A stretch of 64,000 nucleotides of DNA from Dolomedes plantarius (Eukaryota; Arthropoda; Arachnida; Araneae; Dolomedidae): the NCBI GenBank assembly GCA_907164885.2, contig OU015492.1:205278009-205342008 (forward strand), written 5' to 3'. Shown in pieces: positions 49,590 through 62,830 of the stretch. Within the stretch, counting starts at the first letter, position 1; each line of letters starts with the position of its first letter. The notes under the pieces were generated by a model. The model was not told where the DNA came from. It did no database searches and was given only the letters and a program-made list of their open reading frames with translations. A program made the position numbers and the translations under genes.

Positions 49590-50230
49590 ATTAAGAAAGT
49601 ATAGGTTCAATTGAACCTACATATTAGCTTAGTAAAAAGCTTAAGAGAATAGAACAATTTATGTAACAACTAAAACTAAACAATAGTAGTATATTTTGAG
49701 TAATATAATTTTAAACACTAATAATGTGATTAACTATTCTTAGAAAGTTAATTTTTAACTTGCTTAAAATAATTAATGATTTTACCTATTTACATTACAC
49801 AAATAATATTAACAATTCAATAAAATAATATGATGATATACATATGTAAAATAATAATTAAAAATTAATCAATAGAAGATAAAGTGGAAAAATTAATCTC
49901 GATTAAATGTTAAACTCATAAACAAATCTATAATTTAATATGTAGTTATTCATGAGTAAAATATAAATTATCAACCAATAAACAAATCAATAAGATGTCT
50001 AATAAACATTATATAATAAATAATTAGCTAAAAAAAAAAAAAAAAAAACAATAGTATATAATGTTGTAAATCTTGAGTAAAATATAATGTTAACACCAAT
50101 ATACATAACTATAGATTATATGTTGAAATATTTTAGAGTATTATAATTCATGTATTAACCATATTACAATACATTAGAAGATAATGTTATATAAGTATTA
50201 TAGATTAAAATATCAATATATTATACATAT
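49590..50230. other. AT-rich 5' flank of the Penelope-like element
   Basis: Extremely AT-rich with an 18-A run near 50030. It may be the untranslated 5' part of the retroelement; its boundary is unclear. Confidence 0.4.
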
Positions 50231-50297
50231 CAATATATATTCATTCTTGGGCCCGTGTTCTTTGGGTACATGCTATCCCACCCCATACAGAAATGGT
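50231..50297 (+). repeat. CATTCTTGGG motif, copy 3
   Basis: TCATTCTTGGGCCCGTGTTC, then GGGTACATGCTATCCCACCC, diverged from the copies at 3322 and 4063, again preceded by a TA-rich run. It is the right-hand boundary of the AT-rich tract. Confidence 0.68.
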
Positions 50298-53200
50298 TAA
50301 TCGAGGGTTAAGCAGCAACCAAAAGGAAACAATGAATTAGATATAAATCAACCTGAAACAAGAAAAAGCCCAGTGCCAGTAAAATAGCGTTTAAAGTCAT
50401 ACCATTATTTAACAGTAAATTAGCATTGGAATTACGGGGGTTGAATAGCGTATAGAACTATAAAGCCACTCGTTTATGTATGTAGATTTTCAGTCGTGAA
50501 AACAGGGGAAAAGGTTAATTAATTTTTTATTACTTTAATTCCTGTCTGGTTCTCATTTCGTCTAACAGTAATTAATTGAAAAGAAAACAAAATTGTTAAC
50601 TAACGGAGATTTCCCTTTCGAGTCTCAAGAATTCGTGCCGTTATTCTCCCGGAGAATGGCTTTGTTTCTCATTGTTTGGCAACTTTTTCTCTTGTTGGCT
50701 GATAAAAAGATCTAACTGTATGAGGTGACTCCCAAGAGGGTCATTAGGGGCATTATCAGATCACAGTGCCTCGTCATCGCCGGACACGAGGAGCTTTCTG
50801 AGCGGTAATGTCTTTCTTGAGCAGCAGTTGTGTGTATGTGCAAAATCAGTAATGGCTTTATTACCTAATGGTGCACTACGCTGACATTAATTCCTCACGT
50901 GCTACAACCCAAAACAGGCGATAAAATTAAGGCGTACAAGGAAAAGATAACTTTTTCACCCTTACTTACACGCAGTGCCAGTAATGAAGGACTTTTCCCT
51001 TTTACGTAAACCTGAGAGTACTTTTTAATAGCAACGTTTTCATTTTTAAACAGTTTAAATATTGAAGACTTTGCTTCGAACATTATGTATGTCTACAGAA
51101 AATGAACAGGGGCCGAAACTGAGGTATTGAATGTGCAGAATTTTATGCTGACACTTGTTGAACGTGGGCACAGGTATTTCTTCGTTTTGCGCGCAAAAGT
51201 CATTATTATTTTTCCTGAATGGAAGTGACGTGAAGCTTTGCGAAGTGTGAAAATTAGATGCGATAAAGATGTATGTCATAAAATTTGATTTTCTTATCTT
51301 AGTATTTTCCAAACTTGCAGATTTGAATATTGACGCGTATTAATTAGGTGCTAAAACATAAAAAATTCTTAAGTTTCCTAAACCATCAATTCTACCGACA
51401 GCTTCAAAACTAATTTCTATTTTGCCGTGTTCCAACTGGACTTATAAATTTGACCTTATTATAACCTATTTAAGTTCGATTATACATTTCTTATTCATCA
51501 AATTTTAACACAAATTTTAACACAAGGAGTGCTCACTTAGCAAACCGTGCAACAACAAAAAACTAGCTACATTTAGGTGGGCCAAATTAAACCCCACCAT
51601 TAAACAAAAACGGTACACACTAAACAATGCATAATAATCGAAACATAACAATACACAAACATCTAATACATAATAATACATAACATACACTGCCTTTAGG
51701 TATAATATATAATACACAATATACATTATGTTTGATGAGTGCAATAACTTTACATAGAATTATTTTCTTTTTACTTACACTAAAAATTAGCACCTTACAT
51801 TTCTTTACTGTTGATATATTTCTTTACTATTAACTCATTAACAGCTTATTTTATAATTATCATCTTACTACACGAGTATCACATTTCTCAGTAACTCTAA
51901 CGCATCGCATTGCTTTGCAATTACAATTACTCTTACTTTATAATTAACAGTGCCACTGATTTGTTGCCACTGAAATAGTTTTAAAAAACAAAAAAAGGAT
52001 TTGTTTTTAAGAATTAAAATTTTTAAGATACAGGTCGTCGCTTTTTGAGCGGAGGTTGTTCTTATATAATCGCCGTTTAAGCTCACGCTATGGTCGGCAG
52101 AACATCTTGAATATTGACGCGTATTGACTAGAAAACACCCGGAAACACAAATTGTGAATAACACCCATTTAAATAAATCTATGTCTAAAATAGAAAGCAT
52201 AACGTCTAATTATTACAAAAGTTGATGCGTTGACACAAAAAACAAAAATCAGACTCTGATAGTTGTTTGTAATTCGTAGAGTGATATAGTGTCTTAAAAA
52301 TATATTTCTTGTAGTCTCTTCTAACGAAACTACCGCGGGTTATTAATGTAGGATTATATATCATTGTTTACCTCTTTTTCTTTTGATGCATTTTGGTACT
52401 TTTCTGTTTAACTTTTACTGCTACTGGGTATGGCGCGCTGCCAAAATTATGACTCGCGACGGACTCTGAATTTTTTCTTTCCGGAGGACCGTTATTGAGG
52501 AACGTAATTATACGTTAAATGCAAACAAATGGAAAAAAAATACTAGTTACGTGATCCAAAGTGTGGGAAAATCGCGTTTTTAAGATTTTATAAAGTGATG
52601 GTCACCAAAATTAAAAGCTTTTATTTGCGTAAGAATACAAGGTGATATCCTTATAAATGCTTAAATTACTGAATGCAAACCATTGAAAGATTCCATCTTT
52701 TCAGTATACCCTGAAACAATTTTAATATTGCAATAAATTGAAAATATTAACATTTTGTCATTCATTTATCACTCACTTTTATTTTCATTTGTTTTCATTA
52801 TTCATTTCGTTCATTAGAAAAATCCTAGTTAACGATCTAAAATTATTCGTTATTTTATTCGCAGCTTAGATAAACCTTGATATATGTTTTACTTAATGAA
52901 TGGAAAGTACTGAGGCCCAACTACAAAAGCTATTGTTCTTTTTTTTCAACTATTTTTGTTTTCTAAAATAGATCACTAGAATTTTATGATGAAAGTTAAA
53001 GTAAAGAGGACAAAAGTACATTAATATAAATAAGTGTTTATTCTTACGCTGGTATTAACAAATGAAGGCCCAACTTTATTCAATTCGATTTTCTCTAGAT
53101 AGTATCTCCCGAAATACCGAAGTGATCAGTATAAGGGGAGATTTATTTCTGCATTTACTTTAAGCTTTAGGAATAAGTGAGGCTAAATTAGCATTCATTT

Positions 53201-53810
53201 GCATGTAAATAATTTTTATGTGCAATAGTGTTGGAAGAACTTATTGATCAGTTTATTTTTTTTGTCCATAAGACGAAGAAGGTCTTAAAAAGGGAAATTA
53301 AGCAAAATAATTTTACACTACTCGTAAATTTGCATGTTAATAACTTTTTTTTTCAGTTATTAATGCTGCCTATAATTTCAGGGTAATTTTGGAGAATAAA
53401 CTTGCTGGAGATTACAAGTTCTGTAAGATTACGGCAAGAACAAAACAGTTAATTTAAGGGAGCCAATTTACTCGTCTAATTAATGCATGGTTTAGGAAGA
53501 AAATTAGCAATTTTTTTTACATATTGAAATTAACTATTTAGATTGCTTTTACATTTTTAAAAATATCTGTTTTGCGTATACATATATTACATCAATAAAT
53601 ATAAAAAATATAACTAAAAGTAAATAATTCAACAAAGCCAGATAATTATTAGCAGGAAGAATGCAGACAAAAAATAAATAGAAATCACGCACTTAAGGCT
53701 CAACGCACCATAGTGCAAGATTCTGTAGCAGTAAAGGAACTAAATCATATAACGAGGCATCCGACTGGTCTCTTCATCAGGAGGCAGTCGATGGTTAGGT
53801 CTCCTGATAA
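50298..53810. other. Unassigned DNA
   Basis: 3.5 kb without recognised genes, RNA genes or repeat ends. TTGAATATTGACGCGTATT occurs at 51324 and at 52108, a short repeated word with related flanks. Minus-strand open frames here are short and without motifs. Confidence 0.4.
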
Positions 53811-55638
<1,828 letters not shown>

Positions 55639-56180
55639 TCTATATATATAAAACAGTTCCGTAACTGACTCATTCATTCATTCATTCATTCATTCATTCA
55701 CTGACTGACTGACATACAACGCACAGACCAAACCGCTGGACCTAAAGGGCTGAAATTTTGCATGGCGATTCTTCTAATAGTATAGGGGTGCACTAAGAAA
55801 GATTTTTCACAAATTCTTCTTAGATTTTTTAAAATTAAATTTTTAAGCTGTTTTTTAAACTTTTTTTACGTTTGCATTTAAAATAATACATTGAGGGTTA
55901 TAAAATTTATATCACGAGAAAGATCATAAAAATTCCTTCAAAATGAAATCTTTTTCGAACCTTTACCTTAATTTTTTGATTTTTGGTGAATTTTTAAAGA
56001 TTAATTTCTAGAATTTTATTTATTAAATGTTGATCACGTGATTTCTTTTTCTGGTACTTTCAATAAATTTATCGTCACGTGTATAACAACTAAATAGACA
56101 AAAATGATATTCTTTTTCTTTCTAATGCAGCAGACGATTGGATATTATCCAAAAAAAATAAATATCCCTTACGATTTTTT

Positions 56181-56265
<85 letters not shown>

Positions 56266-56338
56266 GCATTAATTGCATACATTCACCGTTGTATTTAATT
56301 TGAATGTACTCCGTAGCGAAGCGCGGGTTTTCAGCTAG
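55639..56338 (+). mobile_element. Non-autonomous Helitron, family I (copy F, first of three in tandem)
   Basis: A precedes the TC start; the CTAG end is followed directly by the TC of the next copy. Internal TA tract at 56184-56260. This copy lacks the CATCAATTGTATACATTGAT block present in copies A, G and H. Confidence 0.9.
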
Positions 56339-57021
56339 TCTATATATATAAAACAGTTCCGTAACTGACTCATTCATTCATTCATTCACTGACTGACTGA
56401 CATACAACGCACAGACCAAACCGCTGGACCTAAAGGGCTGAAATTTTGTATGACGATTCTTCTAATAGTGTAGGGGTGCACTAAGAAAGATTTTTCAAAA
56501 ATTCTTCTTAGATTTTTTTAAATTAAATTTTTAAGCTGTTTTTTAAACTTTTTTTACGTTTGCATTTAAAATAATACATTGAGGGTTATAAAATTTATAT
56601 CACGAGAAAGATCATAAAAATTCCTTTAAAATGACATCTTTTTCGAACCTTTACCTCGATTTTTCTGATTTTTGGTGAATTTTCAAAGATTTATTTTTAG
56701 AATTTAATTTATTAAATGCCGATCACGTGATTTATTTTTCTGGTACTTTAAATAAAATTATCGTCACGTGCGTAACAACTAAATAGACAAAAAAAATTTT
56801 TTTCTTGCTAATGCGGCAGACGATTGGACATTATTTTGTCTTTAAAAATATCCCTTACGATTTATTTATAAATATATATATTTTTCTACATCAATTGTAT
56901 ACATTGATCGTCATATTTACTATAAATATATATATATATATATTTTTGGCATCAATTGCATAAACTGACCGTTGTATTTAATTTGAATGTACTCCGTAGC
57001 GAAGCGCGGGTTTTCAGCTAG
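56339..57021 (+). mobile_element. Non-autonomous Helitron, family I (copy G, second of three)
   Basis: Begins TCTATATATATAAAACAG at the base after the previous CTAG and ends CTAG directly before the next TC. Its 3' half (TATTTACTATAAATATA and CATCAATTGCATA) is closest to copy A at 2278-2961, not to its neighbours. Confidence 0.9.
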
Positions 57022-57534
57022 TCTATATATATAAAACAGTTCCGTAACTGACTCATTCATTCACTGACTGACTGACTGACTGACATACAACGCACAGACC
57101 AAATCGCTGGACCTAAAGGGCTAAAATTTTGCATGGCGATTCTTCTTATTGTGTAGGGGTGCACTAAGAAAGATTTTTGAAAAATTCTTCTTAGATTTTT
57201 TTAAATTAAATTTTTAAACTGATTTTGTAACTTTTTTTAAGTTTGCATTTAAAATAATAATTTGAGGGCTATAAAATTTATATCACGAGAAAGATCATAA
57301 AAATTCCTTTAAAATGAAATTTTTTTCGAATCTTTACCTCCATTTTATGATTTTTGGTGAATTTTTAAAGATTAATTTTCAGAATTTAATTTATTAAATG
57401 CTGATCACGTGATTTCTTTTTCTCGCACTTTAGATAAATTTATCGTCACGTGCGTAACAACTAAATAGACAAAAAAATTGTTTCTTTCTAATGCAGCAGA
57501 CGATTGGATATTATCAAAAAAATATCCCTTACGA

Positions 57535-57576
<42 letters not shown>

Positions 57577-57723
57577 TAAATATATATTGCATCAATTGTA
57601 TACACTGATCGTCGCATTTATTATAAATATATATATTTATTTTTTGTTTGGTATTAATTGCATACATTGACCGTTGTATTTAATTTGAATGTACTCCGTA
57701 GCGAAGCGCGGGTTTTCAGCTAG
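57022..57723 (+). mobile_element. Non-autonomous Helitron, family I (copy H, third of three)
   Basis: Begins with TC immediately after CTAG and ends CTAG followed by T at 57724. The array as a whole is therefore A[copy][copy][copy]T. Confidence 0.9.
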
Positions 57724-58098
57724 TTATAAATATATGATCTTTATAAACATCCAGTATTTAAAGATACGAAAAATGTATGTGAACATAAACTACCGTACGT
57801 TTTAAACACCACCGTATTGTGGAATCCAAGACATGGTTCTGGTAGGTTTATTTTGCTCACGGTAAAGTTGCAGTTAGAGTCACTTTGCTACCATACTCGA
57901 GGTGTCTGAGTTCAATATATTCCAGAATGTAAAGAGGGATCATGAAAATATCAGCTGTAATGCACGTCTGCCAAGAATGGGTGGGTATTTGGGTTTCCTA
58001 ACTTCATGACCAGCACTTTAAACTGAACCATCTCGATGACAATGAAACTTAATAATATAACGATTAACACGGAAAATTTAAGAGAATTTATAATCGTA

Positions 58099-58907
58099 CT
58101 AGCTGAATAACCGGGATTCGCTATGGAGTACATTCAAATTAAATACAACGGTCAATGTATGCAATTAATGCCAAAAAAATATTTATAATAAATTCAACGG
58201 TCAATGTACGCAAATAATGCCAAAAAATATATATATACATGCATTTATAAAAAAAATCGTAACGGATATTTTTATAGACAAAATAATGTAGAAGAAAATA
58301 TTCAAATTAAATACAGCGGTTAATGTATGCAATTAATTTGTATGTTTAATATCCATAAAACATACTAATTTCAACTAAATTCTTAAAAAACTTCCATCTC
58401 AATTAGTCTAGTGGTTAAATCTTTTAGAGTATTTTAATATTTTCTTGTCAATTTATTTCGTTGTTATGCACGTGACGCAAAATTAATTTAAGGTATCACA
58501 AAAAGAAAAGAAACCACGTGATCAGCATTGAATAAATTAAATTCTAAAAATAAATTTTTAAAAATTCACTCAAAATCAGAAAATGGAGGTAAAGATTCGA
58601 AAAAGATTTCATTTTAAAGGAATTGTTATGATCTTTCTCGTGATATAAATTTTATAACCCCCAGTTCATTATTTTAAATGTAAACTTTAAAAAAATTCCC
58701 AAAAACAGCTTAAAAATTTAATTTAAAAAAATCTAAGAAGAATATTCCAAAAATCTTTCTTAGTGCACTACACTATGAGAAGAATCGCCATGCAAAATTT
58801 CAGCCCTTTAGGTCCAGCGGTTTGATCTGTGTGTTATCCGTCAGTCAGTCAGTCAGTCAGTCAGTCCAGAACTGTTCAGTTACGGAACTATTTTATATAT
58901 ATATAGA
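58099..58907 (-). mobile_element. Non-autonomous Helitron, family I (copy I)
   Basis: Divergent long member, about 809 bp, inverted relative to the array. The 3' end has GCTGAATAACCGGGATTCGC on the plus strand, with a disrupted hairpin, and the 5' end carries extra GTCA tetranucleotide units (GTCAGTCAGTCAGTCAGTCA). Confidence 0.82.
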
Positions 58908-59516
58908 TTAAATGGATGGCAATTATTATAGAAAAACCCAAAATAAAGGAAAATCTAATCCTAAATCTTTGTAGTCATCTTTTATAGGGAAATAAGAGAA
59001 GTGTAAAGTTTTAGAAAAACTGAGGCTCACATTGAAATGTTTCATAAGCTTAGAAAATTGTACAGTGGCAGTTGCATGATGAAATATACTAGCTAAAATA
59101 TAAGAGAAAAATATAGATAAACAGCTTAAAAATTTAATTTAAAAAAATCTAAGAAGAATATTCCAAAAATCTTTCTTAGTGCACTACACTATGAGAAGAA
59201 TCGCCATGCAAAATTTCAGCCCTTTAGGTCCAGCGGTTTGATCTGTGTGTTATCCGTCAGTCAGTCAGTCAGTCCGTCAGTCCGGAACTGTTCAGTTACG
59301 GAACTATTTTATATATATATAGATTAAATGGATGGCAATTATTATAGAAAAACCCAAAATAAAGGAAACTCTAATCCTAAATCTTTGTAGTCATTTTTTA
59401 TAGGGAAATCAGAGAAATGTAAAGTTTTAGAAAAACTGACGCTTACATTGAAATGTTTCATAAGCTTAGAAAATTGTACAGTGGCAGTTGTATGATGAAA
59501 TATACTGGCTAAAATA
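58703..59516. repeat. 416-bp tandem duplication containing a Helitron 5' end
   Basis: The block from ACAGCTTAAAAATTTAATTT through GATGAAATATACT(A/G)GCT is repeated at an offset of 416 bp. Each unit holds the 5' part of Helitron copy I plus about 190 bp of its flank. Units differ by scattered substitutions. Confidence 0.88.
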
Positions 59517-59519
59517 TTC

Positions 59520-59991
59520 CTTACTTAAACCATCATTTACAGCTTCAAATTACTGTAGAACGGAGAATAAAATACAAGAACTGCATAAAAGAAATGACAT
59601 TATAATAGATAATAATCCTCCAGAGGTGAAGCCAGTTACATCCCATAAGGAAATCTAAACTTATCTGAAGGGCTTTAAAGCCTGCTTAGACAAAAGAATG
59701 TCTCTTATTTACACGCAAGAAATAACAAGCCCAAATAATGAGTCAAAATCTCCGACAGGTCTACGGTCCCTACGGGGTGATTTCAGAGGGAAAAGAAAGA
59801 GAATTAGGAAAAGTACTAAAGCCTTCTTTGAAGTAATCCCAACCCCACTAAGCTTTGTGAAAAATCTGGTAGTTATCTTTATTACAGAATGACTTATCCA
59901 TGATTTTAAAAACGGAGTTTCAAGATGCAAGTAAGAAATGCAGCTAAAACAGATGTTACGTTAGGGCTTAATTTAAATACATTTATATAAG
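59520..59991. other. Unassigned DNA
   Basis: A short plus-strand frame reads SLRGDFRGKRKRIRKSTKAF, basic and not recognised. Confidence 0.35.
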
Positions 59992-60695
59992 TAGATACTT
60001 TTCCAATAATTTAGATACTCCATTTAGAAATTATTGTATTTTTTTAAAGTACAATATTGAAAACAGTCGCTTTATAAAAATGCAAAGTACACATTTCTTA
60101 CCAATAAGTAAGTGGTTTGAAGTTCCAGAGCAAATAAATGTAATTAGGAAAAGAACAAGCAATTACATAACTGCTCATAATCATCAGCGATTCCTCAGTG
60201 CAGATGAAAGTAAAAAATTCAAAGGTACCCCGAAAGTGATAGAGTAGTAAAAATGAAATGTACGGCTAATAGATACTTTTCCAATAAATTTCCAATAATA
60301 ACACATTTCTTACCAATAAGTAAGAGGTTTGAAGTTCCAGAGCAAATAAATGTAATTAGGAAAAGAACAAGCAATTACATAACTGCTCATAATCATCAGC
60401 GATTCCTCAGTGCAGATGAAAGTAAAAAATTCACAGGTACCCCGAAAGTAATAGAGTAGTAAAAATGAAATGTACAGCTAATAGATACTTTTCCAATAAT
60501 TTTCCAATAATAACACATTTCTTACCAATAAGTAAGAGGTTTGAAGTTCCAGAGCAAATAAATGTAATTAGGAAAAGAACAAGCAATGACATAACTGCTC
60601 ATAATCATCAGCGATTCCTCAGTGCAGATGAAAGTAAAAAATTCAAAGGTACTCCGAAAGTGATACAGTAGTAAAAATGAAATGTACAGCTAAAG
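59992..60695. repeat. 212-bp tandem repeat, about 2.8 units
   Basis: ACACATTTCTTACCAATAAG begins at 60089, 60301 and 60513. Units are nearly identical. Each carries a 68-codon frame on the plus strand (EVPEQINVIRKRTSNYITAH inside) ending TAG TAG; since 212 is not a multiple of three the frames cannot be joined. Confidence 0.93.
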
Positions 60696-61400
60696 TAAAA
60701 ATAAAGTAGAGCTTTATGTTGAAAATATTACCATAACAAACGTGATGTAAATTTTTTTGATTATTTTGTACAAACCTTCGCTATAAGAGACTATCGTACA
60801 TTTCATACCAAATTAAATTTTACAACATGTGTTCTGAAACTCAGATACTGTATTTTCTCGAATTTAACCCTATCATTTTATGGAAAAAAGAAAAAAATAG
60901 GATTGAGTTAGATTCGTACGTTGGGAGTGATTATTCTTTTTAATCAAGTGCATTCATCTGTGTATCTATGATACGCAATTAAAAAGAAAAAAAACAATCT
61001 TTGTGATTTTTTACATGAGTATGTATAGAACTTCTGGATCTTAGAATGCGCATTAGATTTAAACGAATATAGTAAATGGTAAGCTTATATAAGCATTTTG
61101 TCATAGACAGGCTGACGATGAAAGAGAAGCAATGACATTAAAAAAGAAGAAAAAACCCGCAAGCGAAGTTACTTTAATATCATACAGAGATAATATAGCG
61201 AATAATGACAGGGAATTTCCATCTCCAAATTTTTCTTATCAAACGCATACAGTAAAATCTCGTTTATCCGGAGTAACTGGTGTTATAAAGGCACTCATAT
61301 ATATGTTTATCACATTCCATGCCTTTATAACTCTCCAATTCAATAATACAATATATATGAAGAATTAGTGCCAATACAGGCGATCTACGCCAAATCTTGC
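60696..61400. other. Unassigned DNA
   Basis: A Lys-rich plus-strand frame at 61132-61368 is not recognised. Confidence 0.4.
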
Positions 61401-61404
61401 AGCC

Positions 61405-61582
61405 GTTGCTTTAAGTACGCATGCGCTGGCGAGATTTTGAATATTTGGCGCAGTCTGAGAGAAAGGCCGTTCCCTCCAAAAAAACCGGTGGAGAGATCAC
61501 TGCAGAACTTGTCTTGGAAGGTGAACAGACGCAGAGTCTGGTGTTGGAGTGAGTAGCACTGGGCATAGCTAGGCTTAGGTAA
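61405..61582 (+). promoter_or_regulatory. Candidate promoter and first exon
   Basis: GC-richer patch with CGCATGCGCTGG at 61418-61429, close to the NRF-1-type palindrome (GCGCATGCGC). A donor-like CTTAG|GTAACA occurs at about 61580. There is no recognisable coding content, so a 5' untranslated exon is a possible reading. Confidence 0.28.
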
Positions 61583-61589
61583 CAAAGGT

Positions 61590-62830
61590 TTTTATTAATA
61601 GTGTAATTGTTGTTTAATATCATGATAATCAATAAACTATATTTAGGTTCCTAACTTTTGGTATTTTCTGTTGTCATAATTGTTTTATCATGAATTTAAT
61701 TGACATCAATGTAACTTAAACTCAATTTATTAATGCTATAACACGTGTCTATCCACATGGTGATTTTCAGTGAGTAATGAATCTCACATCATTAATTTAA
61801 CTGTATTGCTTAGTATATAAGTTAGATGAGACATACTGAACCTATAGTTATTGCTATCTTTGAAACCATCCTTATAAGGGATAATATTAACTTGTTTTAA
61901 TCAGAACGCATTATTCTCTTTCGCCACTAAGGCCAGCATAACATTCCACCATGTAACAACTGGGACAATAGGCAATATGGATAATCCGGATAATATGAGT
62001 AATAAGCAAAACAAGATCCTTAGCTAAGCAGACTTATCGTTTATTACGATAAAAAACATTGCTTTGTAACAAAATTACATAGCATTGTTTAAAAGACATT
62101 AAAAAATATAAAAATAATATTTTCGCATCATTTCTGAACAAAGAATTGGTAAGTCTAGTAAAGCTTTCTTAAACTCCACAAAAAGCATTTTATTACCATA
62201 ATGTATTGCACAATCTATGCAGGAACTGTACATTGAGTCAAACTAAAAAGCGAATATTTGGCGTACTCGTAGTTACGTTCTTGCTATCATTGTCAAAAAC
62301 TATTATCTAATGTGAACATTAAATAAAAAAAAAATCTACAAATTTGATCTGGATTATCCAGAGATCCCGATAAACGAGGTTTTAATGTACTTTGAAAGTT
62401 AGTGCTTTGCACGTGATGGAAGACATATAAAAAAATGGCGTGCAGTTTTAATAAAAATTTTAATATTTTACCAGTTGATTATTTTACAGGGCATTAAACT
62501 ATTGATATCTATAGCACAAAATGAAAGATATTTTTTTAAATTAATAAAAAAAAATATTTTTGAAATACAGTTTTTGAAGTATGCTCGAATGAAGACATCC
62601 AAATGGAAAAATATGCATATGATAATATGTGGTTAGTAAAATACTGAGAGGAAATTTTCCCATAATTAAACATGGGGACTGACTGCATGAGAAGTCTACG
62701 GATTGTAAGTCTACGGATTAAGAGTTAAGGTACCACTCATGATAAGTAAAGATTAATACAATAGGCAAAAAAGAACAGGAGGTTAAGGGGACAAGGGACC
62801 TTCAACCTAGATTTTTTAAATTTTCAGTTT
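61590..62830. other. Unassigned AT-rich DNA
   Basis: No supported feature. Confidence 0.5.

Noticed and set aside
60253..60671. Two tandem 68-codon frames as a gene pair
   Set aside because: They are units of a 212-bp repeat, and the few differences are mostly replacements.
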